Assembly (NCBI GenBank): GCA_945910005.1
Contig: OX246743.1
Location: forward strand, 39,363,461 to 39,427,460
DNA: 64,000 bases
Origin: Isoperla grammatica
Taxonomy: Eukaryota; Arthropoda; Insecta; Plecoptera; Perlodidae
Direction: 5' to 3'
Of the stretch, positions 20,668 through 32,533 are shown one piece after another. Positions within the stretch are counted from its first letter, which is position 1; every line of letters starts with the position of its first letter. The notes beneath the pieces were generated by a model that saw only the letters and a program-made list of their open reading frames with translations, was not told the origin of the DNA and searched no databases. The translations under genes and the position numbers were made by a program.

Positions 20668-22643
20668 TCAAGTCAAATCAATTGTTTGGTCGCATTCCTT
20701 TGTAACTGAACGATTAACAACGCCAAAGCCAGCACCTTGTAAAGACTTTTTAAAGGCTATCTGATTAGAAGGAATACATCCAATAAACGAGCGCTTCCAC
20801 GCTACAGGCAACAGAATCATGACGTCACAGTTCTCGGAGAGGGGCAAAGACGGGTCACTAAAGTACACCAATCCAACAAATTCATCTTTCATAAGTGCGC
20901 TGAGGCACTCTAGTGCTGGCCCCGGTTTCGGGTGTACAGCAAACTTCTTCGCTTCCACGACGTAATCCTTCAAGTGTTCTTGCCGCAAAGTGCGGCTCGC
21001 AAGTAGTTTCAAAGTCGCAAGTTCCGGCCATAACTCAGGTTGGACACCCAGTTGGCCCCCAGCACGATAAGTACTTATGCAGCATAGGACTGTCTGCTTT
21101 GCATAGCTTGAGACGTTGGCCCTAGGGTTATTCCATTCCAAGGCACCGCGCCATATCACGAGATCTGCTGGTCGCACAGTGTTGCCATCTTGCTGGAGCT
21201 CAGGTCGTTGTGGCAACTCTGGCTGGAGCTGCGATGGCTGTTGTAGAATTGCTTGGACCTCTGGTGATGTCGGTCGCACTGTTAGGATCTCGGCTTGTTG
21301 TGGTACGCCTGGTTGGAGCAGGGGAGCTTGCGTTGGCCTTGGTCTGAGCTGTTCAGTGCCGGATGAACTGGTTTGGTGCTGTTTATCTTTCGGCTGGCTT
21401 TGGAGCTGTGGTTGTTTGGTTAATATTATTTGGGGTTGTGGTGGTTGTTTTTGTGATACTTCTGCTTGACTTTGTGGTGGTTGATGAAATCCTGCCCGAT
21501 ACTGGGGAGATTGTGGCAGCCCTGTTTGGAACTGTGAAGATTGTTGTACTTCGGCCCGATACTGTGGAGAATGTGGTAGCTCTGCCTGGAACTGTGAAGA
21601 TTGTGACAGCCCTGTTTGGAACTGTGAAGATTGTTGTACTTCGGCCTGATACTGTGGAGAATGTGGTAGCTCTGCTTGAAACTGTGAAGATTGTGGCAGC
21701 CCTGTTTGGAACTGTGAAGATCGTAGTAATTCTGCACGATACTGAGGAGATTGTGGCAGCCCTGCTTGCAACTGTGGAGAATGTGGTAGCCCTCCTTGGA
21801 ACTGTGAAGATTGTGGCAGCCCTGCTTGGAACTGTGAAGATTGTGGCAGCCCTGTTTGGAACTGTGAAGATTGTTGTATTTGTGCCCGGTACTGAGGAGA
21901 TTGTGGCAGCCCTGTTTGAAACTGTGAAAGTTGTGTTATTTGTGCTCGATACTGTGGAGATTGTGGCAGGCCTGCTTGGAGCTGTGAAGATCGTAGTATT
22001 TCTACTCGATACTGTGGAGAATATGGCAACTCTACTTGGATCTGTGAAGACAGTAATGTATCTGGTCGAAACTGTTGAGATTGTGGCAGCCTTGCTTGGA
22101 CCTTTGGTGGATGAGACAGTGACATCGGTTGCATTGATGGGATAAGTGGAGCGTTTCCTAGATTTGTGTCATTGTAGGAAGACTGAGTGAGTTCTGATTG
22201 GAGCTGCGATGGCTGAGGTAGCCCTGAAGGAACCTCCCATGTTTGTGACCGATAACTCCGAGACTGTGGTGCTTCTGGCACTATATTCTGGACTGGGGAA
22301 TATTGTGGTTCCAATGCTTGGCTTTGCATTGGCCGTGATTGGCTTGATTCCACTCCTGCTGGGTTTGACAGTCCCGACTGTAACCGTGTGGAGTCTGATG
22401 TTGGCAGTAAACTTGGTGTAGGTTCCTGAGATGCTGCTTGGGGTACGAATTCTTCATGCGCTCGCTGCGTATTCCATGCGGAATTGAGCGTTTGTGTTAT
22501 TGGAACTAGAAATCGGGACAGGTCTGGCTGCACCCGTGTTCCATGTAGCTGGCATGGGGTTGGTTTCCGTTCGATCTTGATGGGGTCAGGGGCCAGTGGA
22601 TCCTCTGAAGGCTGCAGAGGTCCATCGCAGCACTCTCTCCAGC
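20668..22643 (-). CDS. ACID/PTOV-domain terminal exon A (Gln-rich repeats)
   Basis: Acceptor AG at 22645-22644 (GCTTGCAG); two bases (GC), then 657 codons and a stop, in the same phase 1 as the zinc-finger exons. Order: GWRECCDG; a segment with PIKIERKP (a plausible sumoylation-type IKxE); a Pro/Gln/Ser-rich region; about twenty 10-residue repeats such as SSQFQTGLPQ / SPQYRAEVQQ (nucleotides about 22100-21450, 30/60-bp periods); then about residues 492-635 a domain starting VIWRGALEWNN and containing FVGLVYF and FIGCIPSNQIAFKKSL. The last part matches the MED25 ACID/PTOV pattern (LVWSGxLEW...GFAGCVHF...GLIPYDQSGF in human MED25). No zinc finger. An in-frame ATG at 22743 lies upstream of the acceptor, so an independent start is formally possible but less likely. 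Presumed role: BTB-linked, activator-binding cofactor. Confidence 0.85.
21450..22100 (-). repeat. 30/60-bp coding tandem repeat in ACID/PTOV exon A
   Basis: Alternating 10-residue units of the types S(S/P)Q(F/Y)(Q/R)(T/A)... and ...GLPQ, with a 60-bp higher-order period. The repeats stay in frame throughout. The opposite strand is also open as a by-product. Confidence 0.9.
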
Positions 22644-24576
22644 CTGCAAGCAAATGTATCATGCTCAATAAATTCTCTGTTACAAACAAATAAACTAGTT
22701 TCTCCACTTCCAGGTCGCTCTGCGTAATTGGATGTGTGTTCATAACGAGTCCTAGTTGCGTGTTACAGCAAGTGCATACAAGTATTTGAAAGCAATACGT
22801 CCCAAACGATTAACGAGGTACATATAATAAATAGTAATGCAAATATTAGATAAATCCACAGTGGTCATGTGTTAGTAGTCCTAGTCTTACACCCAGAGAA
22901 CATATAAACCACTATTAGTTTCGGTCTTAGGAGTAAAGGAATGTTAGCTTATGTTCTTGAAACGAGGCATTTCGATGTTTTTTTAAATATATAATTAAGA
23001 TAATATTTTACAATCATAATCCAATCAAAGTTAAGATTATTCATCCTGAATTACTAAATAAGGCCTTTTAATTGGAAATTAAATATACAAACTAATTGAA
23101 CTCAGTTTATTATAAGTTTATATAACGTATTAAATACACAAATAGAAAAATGCACAGCAACACATCCCCCTTAACCTTCTTCTTAAATGAACAACAATAA
23201 CCATACAATAGAAAATTTACTTCCATCTAAAATGTAGGGCCTATATACTTAACAATCTTGGGAAGTTAATTGTTCGTCCTGTGATATTTCATTGAAATTC
23301 AGTTTAGAAAACGTAGATGGGGCATCTACGTTTTCTAAACTGAATTTCAATGAAATATCACAGGACGAACAATTAAACCCTTCAAACCATCCAAATTGAA
23401 CATAAATCAAAATGGCAATCTACTTTATTAGGCCTATATTAAAATACCAAAATATAACTGATTTAGAAATGTAAGTACTATGATTCTGAACTAATGTGTC
23501 TACGTTGTGCTCAAGCCAAAGAGAGGCAAATGTGAATACGAATACCATATAAGACAAAAATGATCTGTGAAGTTGTCTTAACGTATAACTAGTCTCATGC
23601 AAAGCTTAGATTCTGATCTATCGGCGCAGTCAGTGAACCATTCCTATAATATTATTACCGCACTATGCAACTTCATGAGTAAAGTAAAGGGAACATAGTA
23701 AATGAATTGAGCAAACAACATTCCGAGATCACAAGTAAGAGCTCAGCATCTAAGTAAAAAAAATCACAATCACAATTCAATATTTAACAATGATCTGTTT
23801 AAAGATAAACATACCGAAAGTAGTATGTATTCATAACAGAATGCCCAGCAGAGAATGTAATAGCAATCAGTAGGCATCAAAATACAAAAATATATAGTAA
23901 TATTTCGTTGTAGTGTCCTTAATGAACCACAATTTGAGTGTGGCTATCAAACGTAACATTTATAAACATATATTTATAATATTATTTTTCAGCTACTCTG
24001 AAAATAACACAATGAAATGTATTAGGCAGGTACTAAACCAAAATATGTAGCACAAATCCTTTGGTTATAGATTTTTGTAAACAAAACGCATAACGACACA
24101 AACGAATTACCATAGAATATATCATCATAACAAAAACGAATAGATTTAGTTAGTTACAATTATACATTAATTGTATGTACTCAATATAGCAAAACACTTT
24201 TTGAACTTTTGAAACAGTGTTCTCATATGAACTACACTGAAAACAGTTGTAGGAACTTTTTGTTTATCAGTCTTAGTTAATTAGTATTGCAAAGGTATCA
24301 CAAACTAATATAGTGTATGATACAATGTTATGTGCCTCTATCGCCAGTAATTTAACATTCTACAGAAAAATCCACGAAACACAATAAAATAAGGCAAAAT
24401 GTACCATCCACTAGATTCAAAATAATTTGTTACAACTTCCGAACACAAAAGTTGACTTGTAACCAAACAAATTTCATTTTTCAGAGGAAATAAAATATGA
24501 GCAGAAAAATGCAATCGAGTGAAAGTATAGTTTACATTTATCACAATTGTATGTTTTTAAACAAGAAGCTTGTGTT
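22644..24576. other. Intron of exon A and 3' flank of exon B
   Basis: AT-rich and non-coding. Its only notable structure is the perfect inverted repeat at 23266-23376. Confidence 0.5.
23266..23376. repeat. Perfect 54-bp inverted repeat, 3-base loop
   Basis: Left arm 23266-23319 and right arm 23323-23376 are exact reverse complements, separated by GGG. Transcribed from either strand it gives a 54-bp perfect hairpin. It may be a recent fold-back duplication, a hairpin small-RNA source or an assembly/palindrome artefact. Confidence 0.95.
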
Positions 24577-26708
24577 TTATTTCATCTTGCTGCTTGACAC
24601 TGCCGTCGATGTACCAGCTTCTTTTTCACGACAATCTTCCTTGTATTTCTTCAGCACTTGGACCAAATCTCGTTGGAAGCCGGCCTGATCGTTAGGAATT
24701 AAACCCTCAAACGAACAACTATCTGGTTTATAAACCATAATTAGTGCCATCTTGTCGCCCGTCCAACCAGGCGCATTGCCATTGAAATAGACGCAGCCAG
24801 CAGATTCACGAGCTAAAACCTTGACAAATTGTTCCAGCGCCTCACACTGTTCAAAGTGAAACAAAACGGTCTTTGCTTCCTTGAGATGACACGACAAATC
24901 ATTCTTCCATATCAGATACGCTGGAAGCAGTTTTACAGACAATTGATGCGTATACATAACATCTTCTAAATTGTCTGCACCATCTAAGAAAGTCATATGG
25001 AATGGTAGAAGTTTGAAACATTTCAAGTAAGATCCTGAGGATGTTTTTGTCTTTGTGTTCCACTTGAGGACACCTTGCTTTGCGAGCTGCAATGGCAGAT
25101 CAATGCTGCTTCCTCCATCTGCTTTTGGTTGAGGGACTCCCTCTCCATCTATCGATATTTGACGAGAATTGGATCTCTCATCTTGTATAACAACAGAATT
25201 ACTGAGTACTGGTAACTTTACTGGTTGAGGCTCCAGACCTGATGCAGAAATTCCAACAAAGTTAGTTCCCTTGGTCTGTGTGGTTTCAACAGTGTTGCAA
25301 TCTTGCTGGAACCTTTGTGGGCGTTCTGTCAACTGTGCTTGGTGTAAACGAGGTGTCTTATTCTGACTAGCTTGGAGATTTTCAACACAATGCTGATCAT
25401 CGAGTGGTGCTATCGACCCTTGTGTTTGTGATAATCCACAAGAATGAGGTTCACGCCATACAACTTCAACATTGCTGGTATTCTGATCATCAGCTTCTTG
25501 TGGACGTGGTGGAAGAACTGCTTCATGTAAATGCACTGAGTGAATGGAAGATTCTGCAAGTGTACTCGATGGAGATTGACGGGAAGCATCGAGCAACTGT
25601 AGTGGCGCTTCTGAATTGTGTGTAGTAAGAGAACCTTCAATCTCCATGACTTCAACAGTATCGCCCAAAGTTTGAGCACTATCTTGTATCTGTAGTGGCA
25701 CCCCTGTATTGTCTGGAGGTACTACGTTAGAATTAAGAACTCCGCATAGCATTGTTTCAACAGTATGTTCAACATTTTGAGCAGTGTCTTCTATCTGTAG
25801 TGGCACTCCTGCATTGTCTACAGGCACTACGTTAGAATACGGAACTTCAAACTGCATAGCTTGAACAGTATGGGCAACATTTTGAGCAGTGTCTTGTATC
25901 TGTAGTGACACCCCTGCATTGTCTAGAGGCACCACATTTGAATAAGGAACTTCAAACTGCATGGCTTGAACAGTACTGCCAACATTTTGAGCAGTATCTT
26001 GTATCTGTAGTGGCACCCTTGCATTGTCTAGAGGCACCACATTAGAATAAGGAACTTCAAACTGCATGGCTTGAGCAGTATTGCCAACATTTTGAGCAGT
26101 ATCTTGTATCTGTAGTGGCACCCCTGCATTGACTAGAGACACTTCGTTAGAATAAGGAACTTCACGCTGTATGACTTGAACAGTATTGCCAACATTTTGC
26201 ATCCCTGCATTGTCTAGAGGCACAACATTTGAATAAGGAACTTCAAACTGCATGGCTTGAGCAGTATTGCCAACATTTTGAGCAGTATCTTGTATCTGTA
26301 GTGGCACCCTTGCATTGTCTAGAGGCACCACATTAGAATAAGGAACTTCAAACTGCATGGCTTGAGCAGTATTGCCAACATTTTGAGCAGTATCTTGTAT
26401 CTGTAGTGGCACCCCTGCATTGACTAGAGACACTTCGTTAGAATAAGGAACTTCACGCTGTATGACTTGAACAGTATTGCCAACATTTTGCATCCCTGCA
26501 TTGTCTAGAGGCACAACGTAATAATATGGAAGTTCACGCCGTATGACCTGAACATAACTTCCAACATACTGACGGAAATGTTGCGACTGTTGTTGTGCCA
26601 CAAACATTACGTTAGAATGTGGAATCAAATAATTTTCGCCCTGGTCACCACCTAGCTGTTCTGCCACCTGACCCAAGGGTTCTTGTTCAATCCGTACGCG
26701 ACACGCAC
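24577..26708 (-). CDS. ACID/PTOV-domain terminal exon B (35-residue repeats)
   Basis: Acceptor AG at 26710-26709 (TTACTTTCCAG); two bases (GT), then 709 codons and a stop, phase 1. It begins ACRVRIEQEPLGQVAEQ; EPLG aligns with KPLG in exons C and D. Then come about nine repeats of about 35 residues (QIQDTAQNVGNTAQAM, FEVPYSNVVPLDNAGVPL; nucleotides about 26560-25690), a low-complexity linker, and a C-terminal ACID/PTOV-like domain (about residues 545-695): GVLKWN, LSVKLLPAYL, VLFHFEQCEALEQF, AGCVYF and FEGLIPNDQAGFQRDL. This is the clearest of the four matches to MED25. The stop TAA lies inside an AATAAA (24581-24576). It should be nuclear and binding transactivation domains if the fold is conserved. 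Confidence 0.88.
25690..26560 (-). repeat. About 105-bp coding tandem repeat in ACID/PTOV exon B
   Basis: Units of about 35 codons, some with internal deletions (a short form lacking the QIQDTAQ part is present twice). Copies are very similar at DNA level, so expansion is recent. Confidence 0.9.
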
Positions 26709-26774
26709 CTGGAAAGTAAGTTTAACCCATATTACATTTCAATATGAAATAGTATGAAAGCTTGCAAGTAAAAT

Positions 26775-26850
26775 CAACCTCAACTGGGGCTCGAACCCAG
26801 GTCTCCTACCTATCGCGAAGACTCCAGTAGACCACACAGGAATGTAAGTC
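26775..26850 (-). repeat. tRNA-derived SINE fragment (A and B boxes)
   Basis: The minus strand reads TGGTCTACTGGAG (A-box-like) and, about 35 bases on, GGGTTCGAGCCCC (B box). It does not fold as a complete functional tRNA by eye, so SINE or tRNA pseudogene. Confidence 0.5.
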
Positions 26851-27767
26851 TAGCTATAGAGCACTATATACACACATACACTATAAACACACACAAAACA
26901 TGGCGTGTTGTGGAAATCAATCACAAATATCCAGTTTATTCCACTATGGGATAAAAAAACAGTAACATTACAATTAAATAATACAAAAACACACAACACT
27001 TACCACATATACGTTACACACAACATGAACCATTCCTACATAGGAAAGTGTGTAAGAAACATAAAACCTATGAAAAAAAATTGAAATAGATAAACTACAA
27101 GCCAGAACTAAATAAGAGTAGCAAAAATCAATAGTAATACAAGTAATACCAACATTACCAATTTTTGCGACAAAATAGCGAGGTTGAAGGTCAAGAAGTG
27201 GATCTACCTGAAACATTAAGTCAGTGATGTATATCGTGTTTGTATGCATTAATAAACAAACACTTTTGATGTTTATTATTGGATTGGAGCGATGAAACTT
27301 GAGTAATTGAGAGACTACCTATATTAAGACGTATAGTTTATAATTTGTGTTTCAAATAATTCAAAATGAGAATAAAATATATTTACACCAGGTACTGCTA
27401 AACAAATGAAATTTAGTAAATGATAGAACGTTAGGTTGATACATTTAGTACATAGCGAAATTGCAAATAAACTTGCACCGACGCTACGTAAATGGCAGCA
27501 TTCAATTTGTAAACTCAATTGACGGCCCCTATGGTGTGCTATAGAGACTTGTAAATGATATAAATATTATGTTTGTTGTGTTTACTGGTAGATTGTTAAA
27601 ATTTGAAGGATTAAGGTTAGGGGGAAAGACTTATTCCGTGGAAAAGGGTTACTCTTCAAATCGACGAGACAAAACATAGATTGCCAAAATGGGTCATTAT
27701 TATTTCTATGAGTAGGCCAATTCTGTAATAATGTTCACATTGAAATATCATCGATAAGTTATTGAGT

Positions 27768-27990
27768 ATATCAAACACAATATAAACTATTAGTATTATC
27801 TGAGTTAGCACAACCATTCTTCACTTTCTTCTACTACACTAAAATATTATGCTGTAACAATGGAATTGCAAAAATTGGAATATCTAACACAATAGAAACT
27901 AGTATTAGTATTATTATGAGACTTAGCACAACCATTCTTCACATTCTTCTACAACACTAAAATAATATGCTGTAACAATGGAATTGCACA
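27768..27990. repeat. 112-bp direct tandem duplication
   Basis: 27768-27879 and 27880-27990 are near-identical, sharing AGCACAACCATTCTTCAC and ATGCTGTAACAATGGAATTG. AT-rich and non-coding. Confidence 0.85.
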
Positions 27991-29571
27991 AAAACAAATT
28001 TTAAATTGTCACATACATTGTTAACAAACAATATGTGAACTAAACTAAACGTTAACAAGAGAAAAAAACAATTGAAATAGGTAAGACAAATGTTTTTCAA
28101 CGACAAATGGAAAAAACTCTAAATGATTACATACATAGAAAATAGCAGAATACAAAATTATTACAATGTTGTGCTGTATATACTAGGAAGTAAATATTCA
28201 CTTTCTTGGGAGGATTATATGTACACAACTTTTGTAAGCCTACATTAATGTGAGAATATGCTCCTGTTTTTCTTGTAACATTTGCAGCAATACTGGTTAA
28301 TGTGTTAACAAAAATAAAAAGGTTTTGTTTCAAATTTTAAGTAATGTAAAAAAAAGAAAACATAAATGCACAACAATACTGTTAACTTATCAATACTGAA
28401 CCATCACACATCTGGAACTAAAAATATTCAGGTTTGTCAATGGAGGTACTTTGGCACTGATAGAGCGGTATGGGAATATTGTAATATGGTATAGCAAGGA
28501 TGAGAATATTTGGTATAACCATTGCAATTTTAAAATTACAAGTAGTCAAATGACAAGTCCTAATCAAAATGGATAAACTATAGGAATCTCAGAACTCATA
28601 CTTCAGTCTGTAATCGAATGATCATTAGGTAAACTTCCAGTGGGAACTAATCATCATAACTTAATAATACAATATACTAACTTTGGGCAGCAACCTAATC
28701 AGAATTACTAAATACTAACTGGTACCTAATTAAAGTGTATCTTTGGTACTATTACTATTGCAATTTACACTCTAGTTGCTCCATTTGCTGTGCAGTTGCC
28801 ACATTTAAGATGCTGTTTCGTTTCGTTCTACATTACATATAACAAGTGTGTTGATCACAAACAAATCGTTATAGAGAAAATTCTCATGGTCCACTGTGGA
28901 GTATTTGTACTGGTACATTTATCAGACTCAAATTACAAGGAACTGTGTTTACTGTTTACATTTAACAGGTTTATAATAACTAATATGCCACAGAAAACTA
29001 CACAATAATCGAGTATGAATGCATGACTTATTAATGGCACCATGATAGAAATGACATTCAAAATAGATTCAGAACACTTTTATAATAACCACGTCACCTA
29101 CAAATTGAGCATTACACAAATACTCGTTGTAGTACAAGTAAACTTAGCTTTAAATAAAGATAAACAATAGTAAACAATTGTAAAAAATGAAAGAACACAC
29201 AAATCAAAATTTGGCTGAAAATAACTTGCATATTAGTTAAGTACGGTAACATTACATTTCAACCTCTTCTTTTTCAGTCTTTAATTACAAAAGATAACAT
29301 TAACAAGTACTGAATACTTACAAAATTTACTAAGTACAACATTTTATACATTACTTGAAACTAGCATGTGCGCTTTTCCACTATGAATTTGAAGACAGAT
29401 GAAATTTACACAATGTAAATTTTTTATGTTGTAAAAGAGATGTTGGTTGTGGAGACTGAAGAGATTTCTGGATGGTTTGATGTTCTTCGTTCCACGAGAA
29501 AAGGATGTCCAAAATCAAAATATTTCCGCTGTTCAAAATTTCAACAACAAATTAGTATTCACTCCATTATC

Positions 29572-31883
29572 TCATTTCATGGGTCCATGCGGCTCACGCT
29601 TGGGTGTATGCTGTTCATGTATGTCAGTAGCTTCAACATCTGCTTCAGCAGGCAGATTGCTGTCAAGATCCCACCTACTTTTTGCACGTGGTACACGCTT
29701 AGGTGTACGCCGTTCATGTATCTCAATTTTCACACCTGCTTCAGGAGGCGGATTGCTGTCAAGATCCCACCTACTTTTTGCACGTGGTACACGCTTAGGT
29801 GTAAGCTGTTCATGTATGTCAATTTTCACACCTGCTTCAGCAGGCGAATTGCTGTCAAGATCCCACTTACTTTGTGCAAGTGGTACGCGTTTAGGCGTAA
29901 GCTGTTCATGTATGTCAATTTCCACACCTGCTTCATCGGATCGACTGCTGTCAAGATCCCACTTACTTTGTGCAAGTGGTACACGTTTAGGCGTAAGCTG
30001 TTCATGTATGTCAATTTCCACACTTGCTTCATCGGATCGACTGCTATCAAGATCCCACTTACTTTGTGCAAGTGGTACACGTTTAGGCGTAAGCTGTTCA
30101 TGTATGTCAATTTCCACACTTGCTTCATCGGATCGACTGCTATCAAGATCCCACTTACTTTGTGCAAGTGGTACACGCTTAGGCGTACGCCGTTCATGTA
30201 TGTCAATTTCCACACTTGCTTCATCGGATCGACTGCTATCAAGATCCCACTTACTTTGTGCAAGTGGTACACGTTTAGGCGTACACTGTTCATGTATGTC
30301 AATTTCCACACCTGCTTCATCGGATCGACTGCTGTCAAGATCCCACTTACTTTGTGCAAGTGGTACGCGTTTAGGCGTACGCTGTTCGTGTATGTCAATT
30401 TCCACACCGGCTTCATCGGATGGACTACTGTCAAGATCCCACTTACTTTGTGCAAGTGGCTTTTCATGTGTGTCACCTTCTTCATCTGCTTCGGCAGGTG
30501 AATCCGCGTCTGACCAGCTCTGTCCAAGTGGTACGCGTCTAACGGTACGCTGTTGATGTATGTCATCATCTACGTCCATTGCAGCAGGCGGAGTGTCCTC
30601 ACGATCCCACTTACTTTGTGCAAGTGGCTTTTCATGTGTGTCACCTTCTTCATCTGCTTCGGCAGGTGAATCCGCGTCAGACCAACTCTGTCCAAGTGGT
30701 ACGCGTCTAACGGTACGCTGTTGATGTATGTCATCATCTACGTCCATTGCAGCAGGCGGAGTGTCCTCACGACCAAGAGGCAACGGTCTTGGTGATCTAT
30801 GTCCATTTACTTCAGTTCCCATGTCATCTACTTCGTCAGCAACCTTCAATTTCTCTCTGCTTTCTGGCTTGTCAGCTGTACTTGACATACGTTTCGGTGG
30901 ATCTGATTGCTTTGAAGAACTAGTTTCGTCGTGTCGTGTGCATTTCTCTACTTTGTCATACTTCGAATCTGTCTTTCGGGCAGAACGAACATACCCTTTT
31001 GCTACGTTCCCGGAAACTGGAACATTAGATGCTTGCCTTTCTGTGATTTCTGGAACTGCTTGTGATGACACATTTTCGAATAAATGTGTCCTAGATGTTA
31101 CTTCTTCCAAGTTTCCAGGAGCGCATTGACCAGATGTTTTTTCATTTGTGCTTCCAGTAGAAGTGATGCCTTCAATCGTATTCGCTTGTTGTTCACCGCA
31201 GGCATCAACATCTATCTGGTGTTGCAGAACGCGCAGAAATCGTTGCTTGAATGCTACCTGGTTATTGGGAATAAGACCTAAGAAAGGTTCTTCATCGTCA
31301 ATGTTCAACAAGATGAGAACCATGTTTTCTTCTTCGGCTTCCGGTGATAACCGGATATTGAAGTACATACAGCCGGAAAAGCCACGTCTCATGGATTGCG
31401 AGAGAGATGTTAAAGTGTCCGAATACTCAGGATGTAATAAAGTCTGCTGCGAATTCTCGAGGAACGCACTCAACGCACTATCACGCAACAGGCTGTCGGG
31501 AATTAACTTGAGGAACACGTTCTTTGCCAGTAAGTCTGCCCAACGCTGGTCTCCGTTTACGACTGTCGCGTAGAATCGTAACCTTTTCGTCGAGCACTTG
31601 ACTCTAGTACCAGACTTAGTTTTCATTAACCACGTAATTAGTCCTACCCTAACATTAGTATTATCAGGGTGAGGTGCACCATGTAGCTGCCCTTGTACGA
31701 ATCCTTGTTCCGGATGACTCAAGCTTCCTCCCACGATGCTCTCCTCTTGGCGAATAACTGCATACGGCCCTTCTTGGGCATTTTGTGGCTCTTGTAGAGT
31801 TAAATCTTGACACTGTGGACGGGCAGATATTTCAACCTCATTTGCCATTTCCCCCAATGGCTTCACTTTAATTGTTCCGAAAC
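29572..31883 (-). CDS. ACID/PTOV-domain terminal exon C with C-terminal SKWD/SRWD repeat array
   Basis: Acceptor AG at 31885-31884 (TGTTTACAG); two bases (GT), then 769 codons and a stop, phase 1. It begins FGTIKVKPLGEMANEVE. The ACID/PTOV-like domain is near the N-terminus here (about residues 78-224): VGLITWLMKTK, VFLKLIPDSLL, RRGFSGCMYF, FLGLIPNNQVAFKQRF. A Ser/Lys-rich linker follows, then two larger acidic repeats (AAMDVDDDIHQQRTVRRVPL) and an array of 32-residue units of the type KRVPLAQSKWDLDSSRSDEA (nucleotides about 30770-29590). There are ten S(K/R)WD motifs in a basic context, two with SRWD after RAK. These look like UHM-ligand motifs of SF3B1 (KSRWDETP), a comparison from known motifs, not tested. 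Domain order differs from exons A and B, where ACID/PTOV is C-terminal. Confidence 0.85.
29590..30770 (-). repeat. 96-bp coding tandem repeat (SKWD/SRWD units)
   Basis: The 96-bp period is visible from recurring GTACACG(C/T)TTAGG(T/C)GTA on the plus strand (29691, 29787 and so on). A larger, different unit at 30450-30770 is duplicated twice. All units stay in frame on the minus strand. Open frames on the plus strand here are by-products. Confidence 0.92.
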
Positions 31884-32480
31884 CTGTAAACATTCGAAAA
31901 CAAACTTGAAAACGCAATTAATTAATGAAACACTCATTGTTTGGAATAATATTTAGAAACATGCAAGAAGTTATACCATTAAAAGACAATTTTAAATACA
32001 AAGATACTGTAGGCCAGCAAAGAGGGAAACTACATCTAGAAGAGATACCCATAATCTAGTAGTAGTAGCAGTAAAAAGTAGCAACAGTGTATCCGTGCGT
32101 GACACACAGGTTTTGTTCTACACATGAACCACTACAGCAAGACAGCATTGTTCAAAAGAGAACAAAAACAAAGACTACAATAGTATAGTAGACTAATAGT
32201 AGAACACAAGATGAAGATAAAATAACATTATCTAGAATTATTACTTTTACTTTCACAATGATTTTCATCTTAGAGCATAGCCTTGGGAGTTGCTTAAAAT
32301 ATGAATATGCCTTGATAATAACAGATTTAGGGTTTCAACTTACATTCATTAATCTATTATCGACTAATACCAATAGTACTTTTGCGTTACTATTAGGTTT
32401 AAAACTATCACTGAAATCGGGTCACAATGTCAGAAACCTCTGGATAAAAAGAGGTTAAGACAAAAACTCAGTTTTAATAA

Positions 32481-32533
<53 letters not shown>

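Larger units (their letters stand above)
26709..29571. other. Intron of exon B and 3' flank of exon C
   Basis: AT-rich. Holds a tRNA-derived SINE-like piece (26775-26850) and a 112-bp tandem duplication (27768-27990). Around 27208 there is an acceptor-like TTTCAG/GT, but the phase-1 frame stops after four codons. No supported exon. Confidence 0.45.

Noticed and set aside
21363..22145. Plus-strand 260-codon frame
   Set aside because: Shadow of the Gln-rich 30/60-bp repeat of exon A (Gln codons read as Val/Leu-rich on the other strand).
27150..27215. Possible extra exon after a TTTCAG/GT
   Set aside because: In the shared phase it stops after four codons; no domain or donor support.
29440..30556. 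Two long plus-strand open frames (353 and 369 codons)
   Set aside because: They mirror the 96-bp coding repeat of exon C; repeats keep the opposite strand open. No domain, and the minus frame has the ACID domain, acceptor and phase.
21450..30770. Regular spaced repeats as a CRISPR array
   Set aside because: Repeats are direct, contiguous, in-frame coding units in a eukaryotic genome; no spacers or cas genes.
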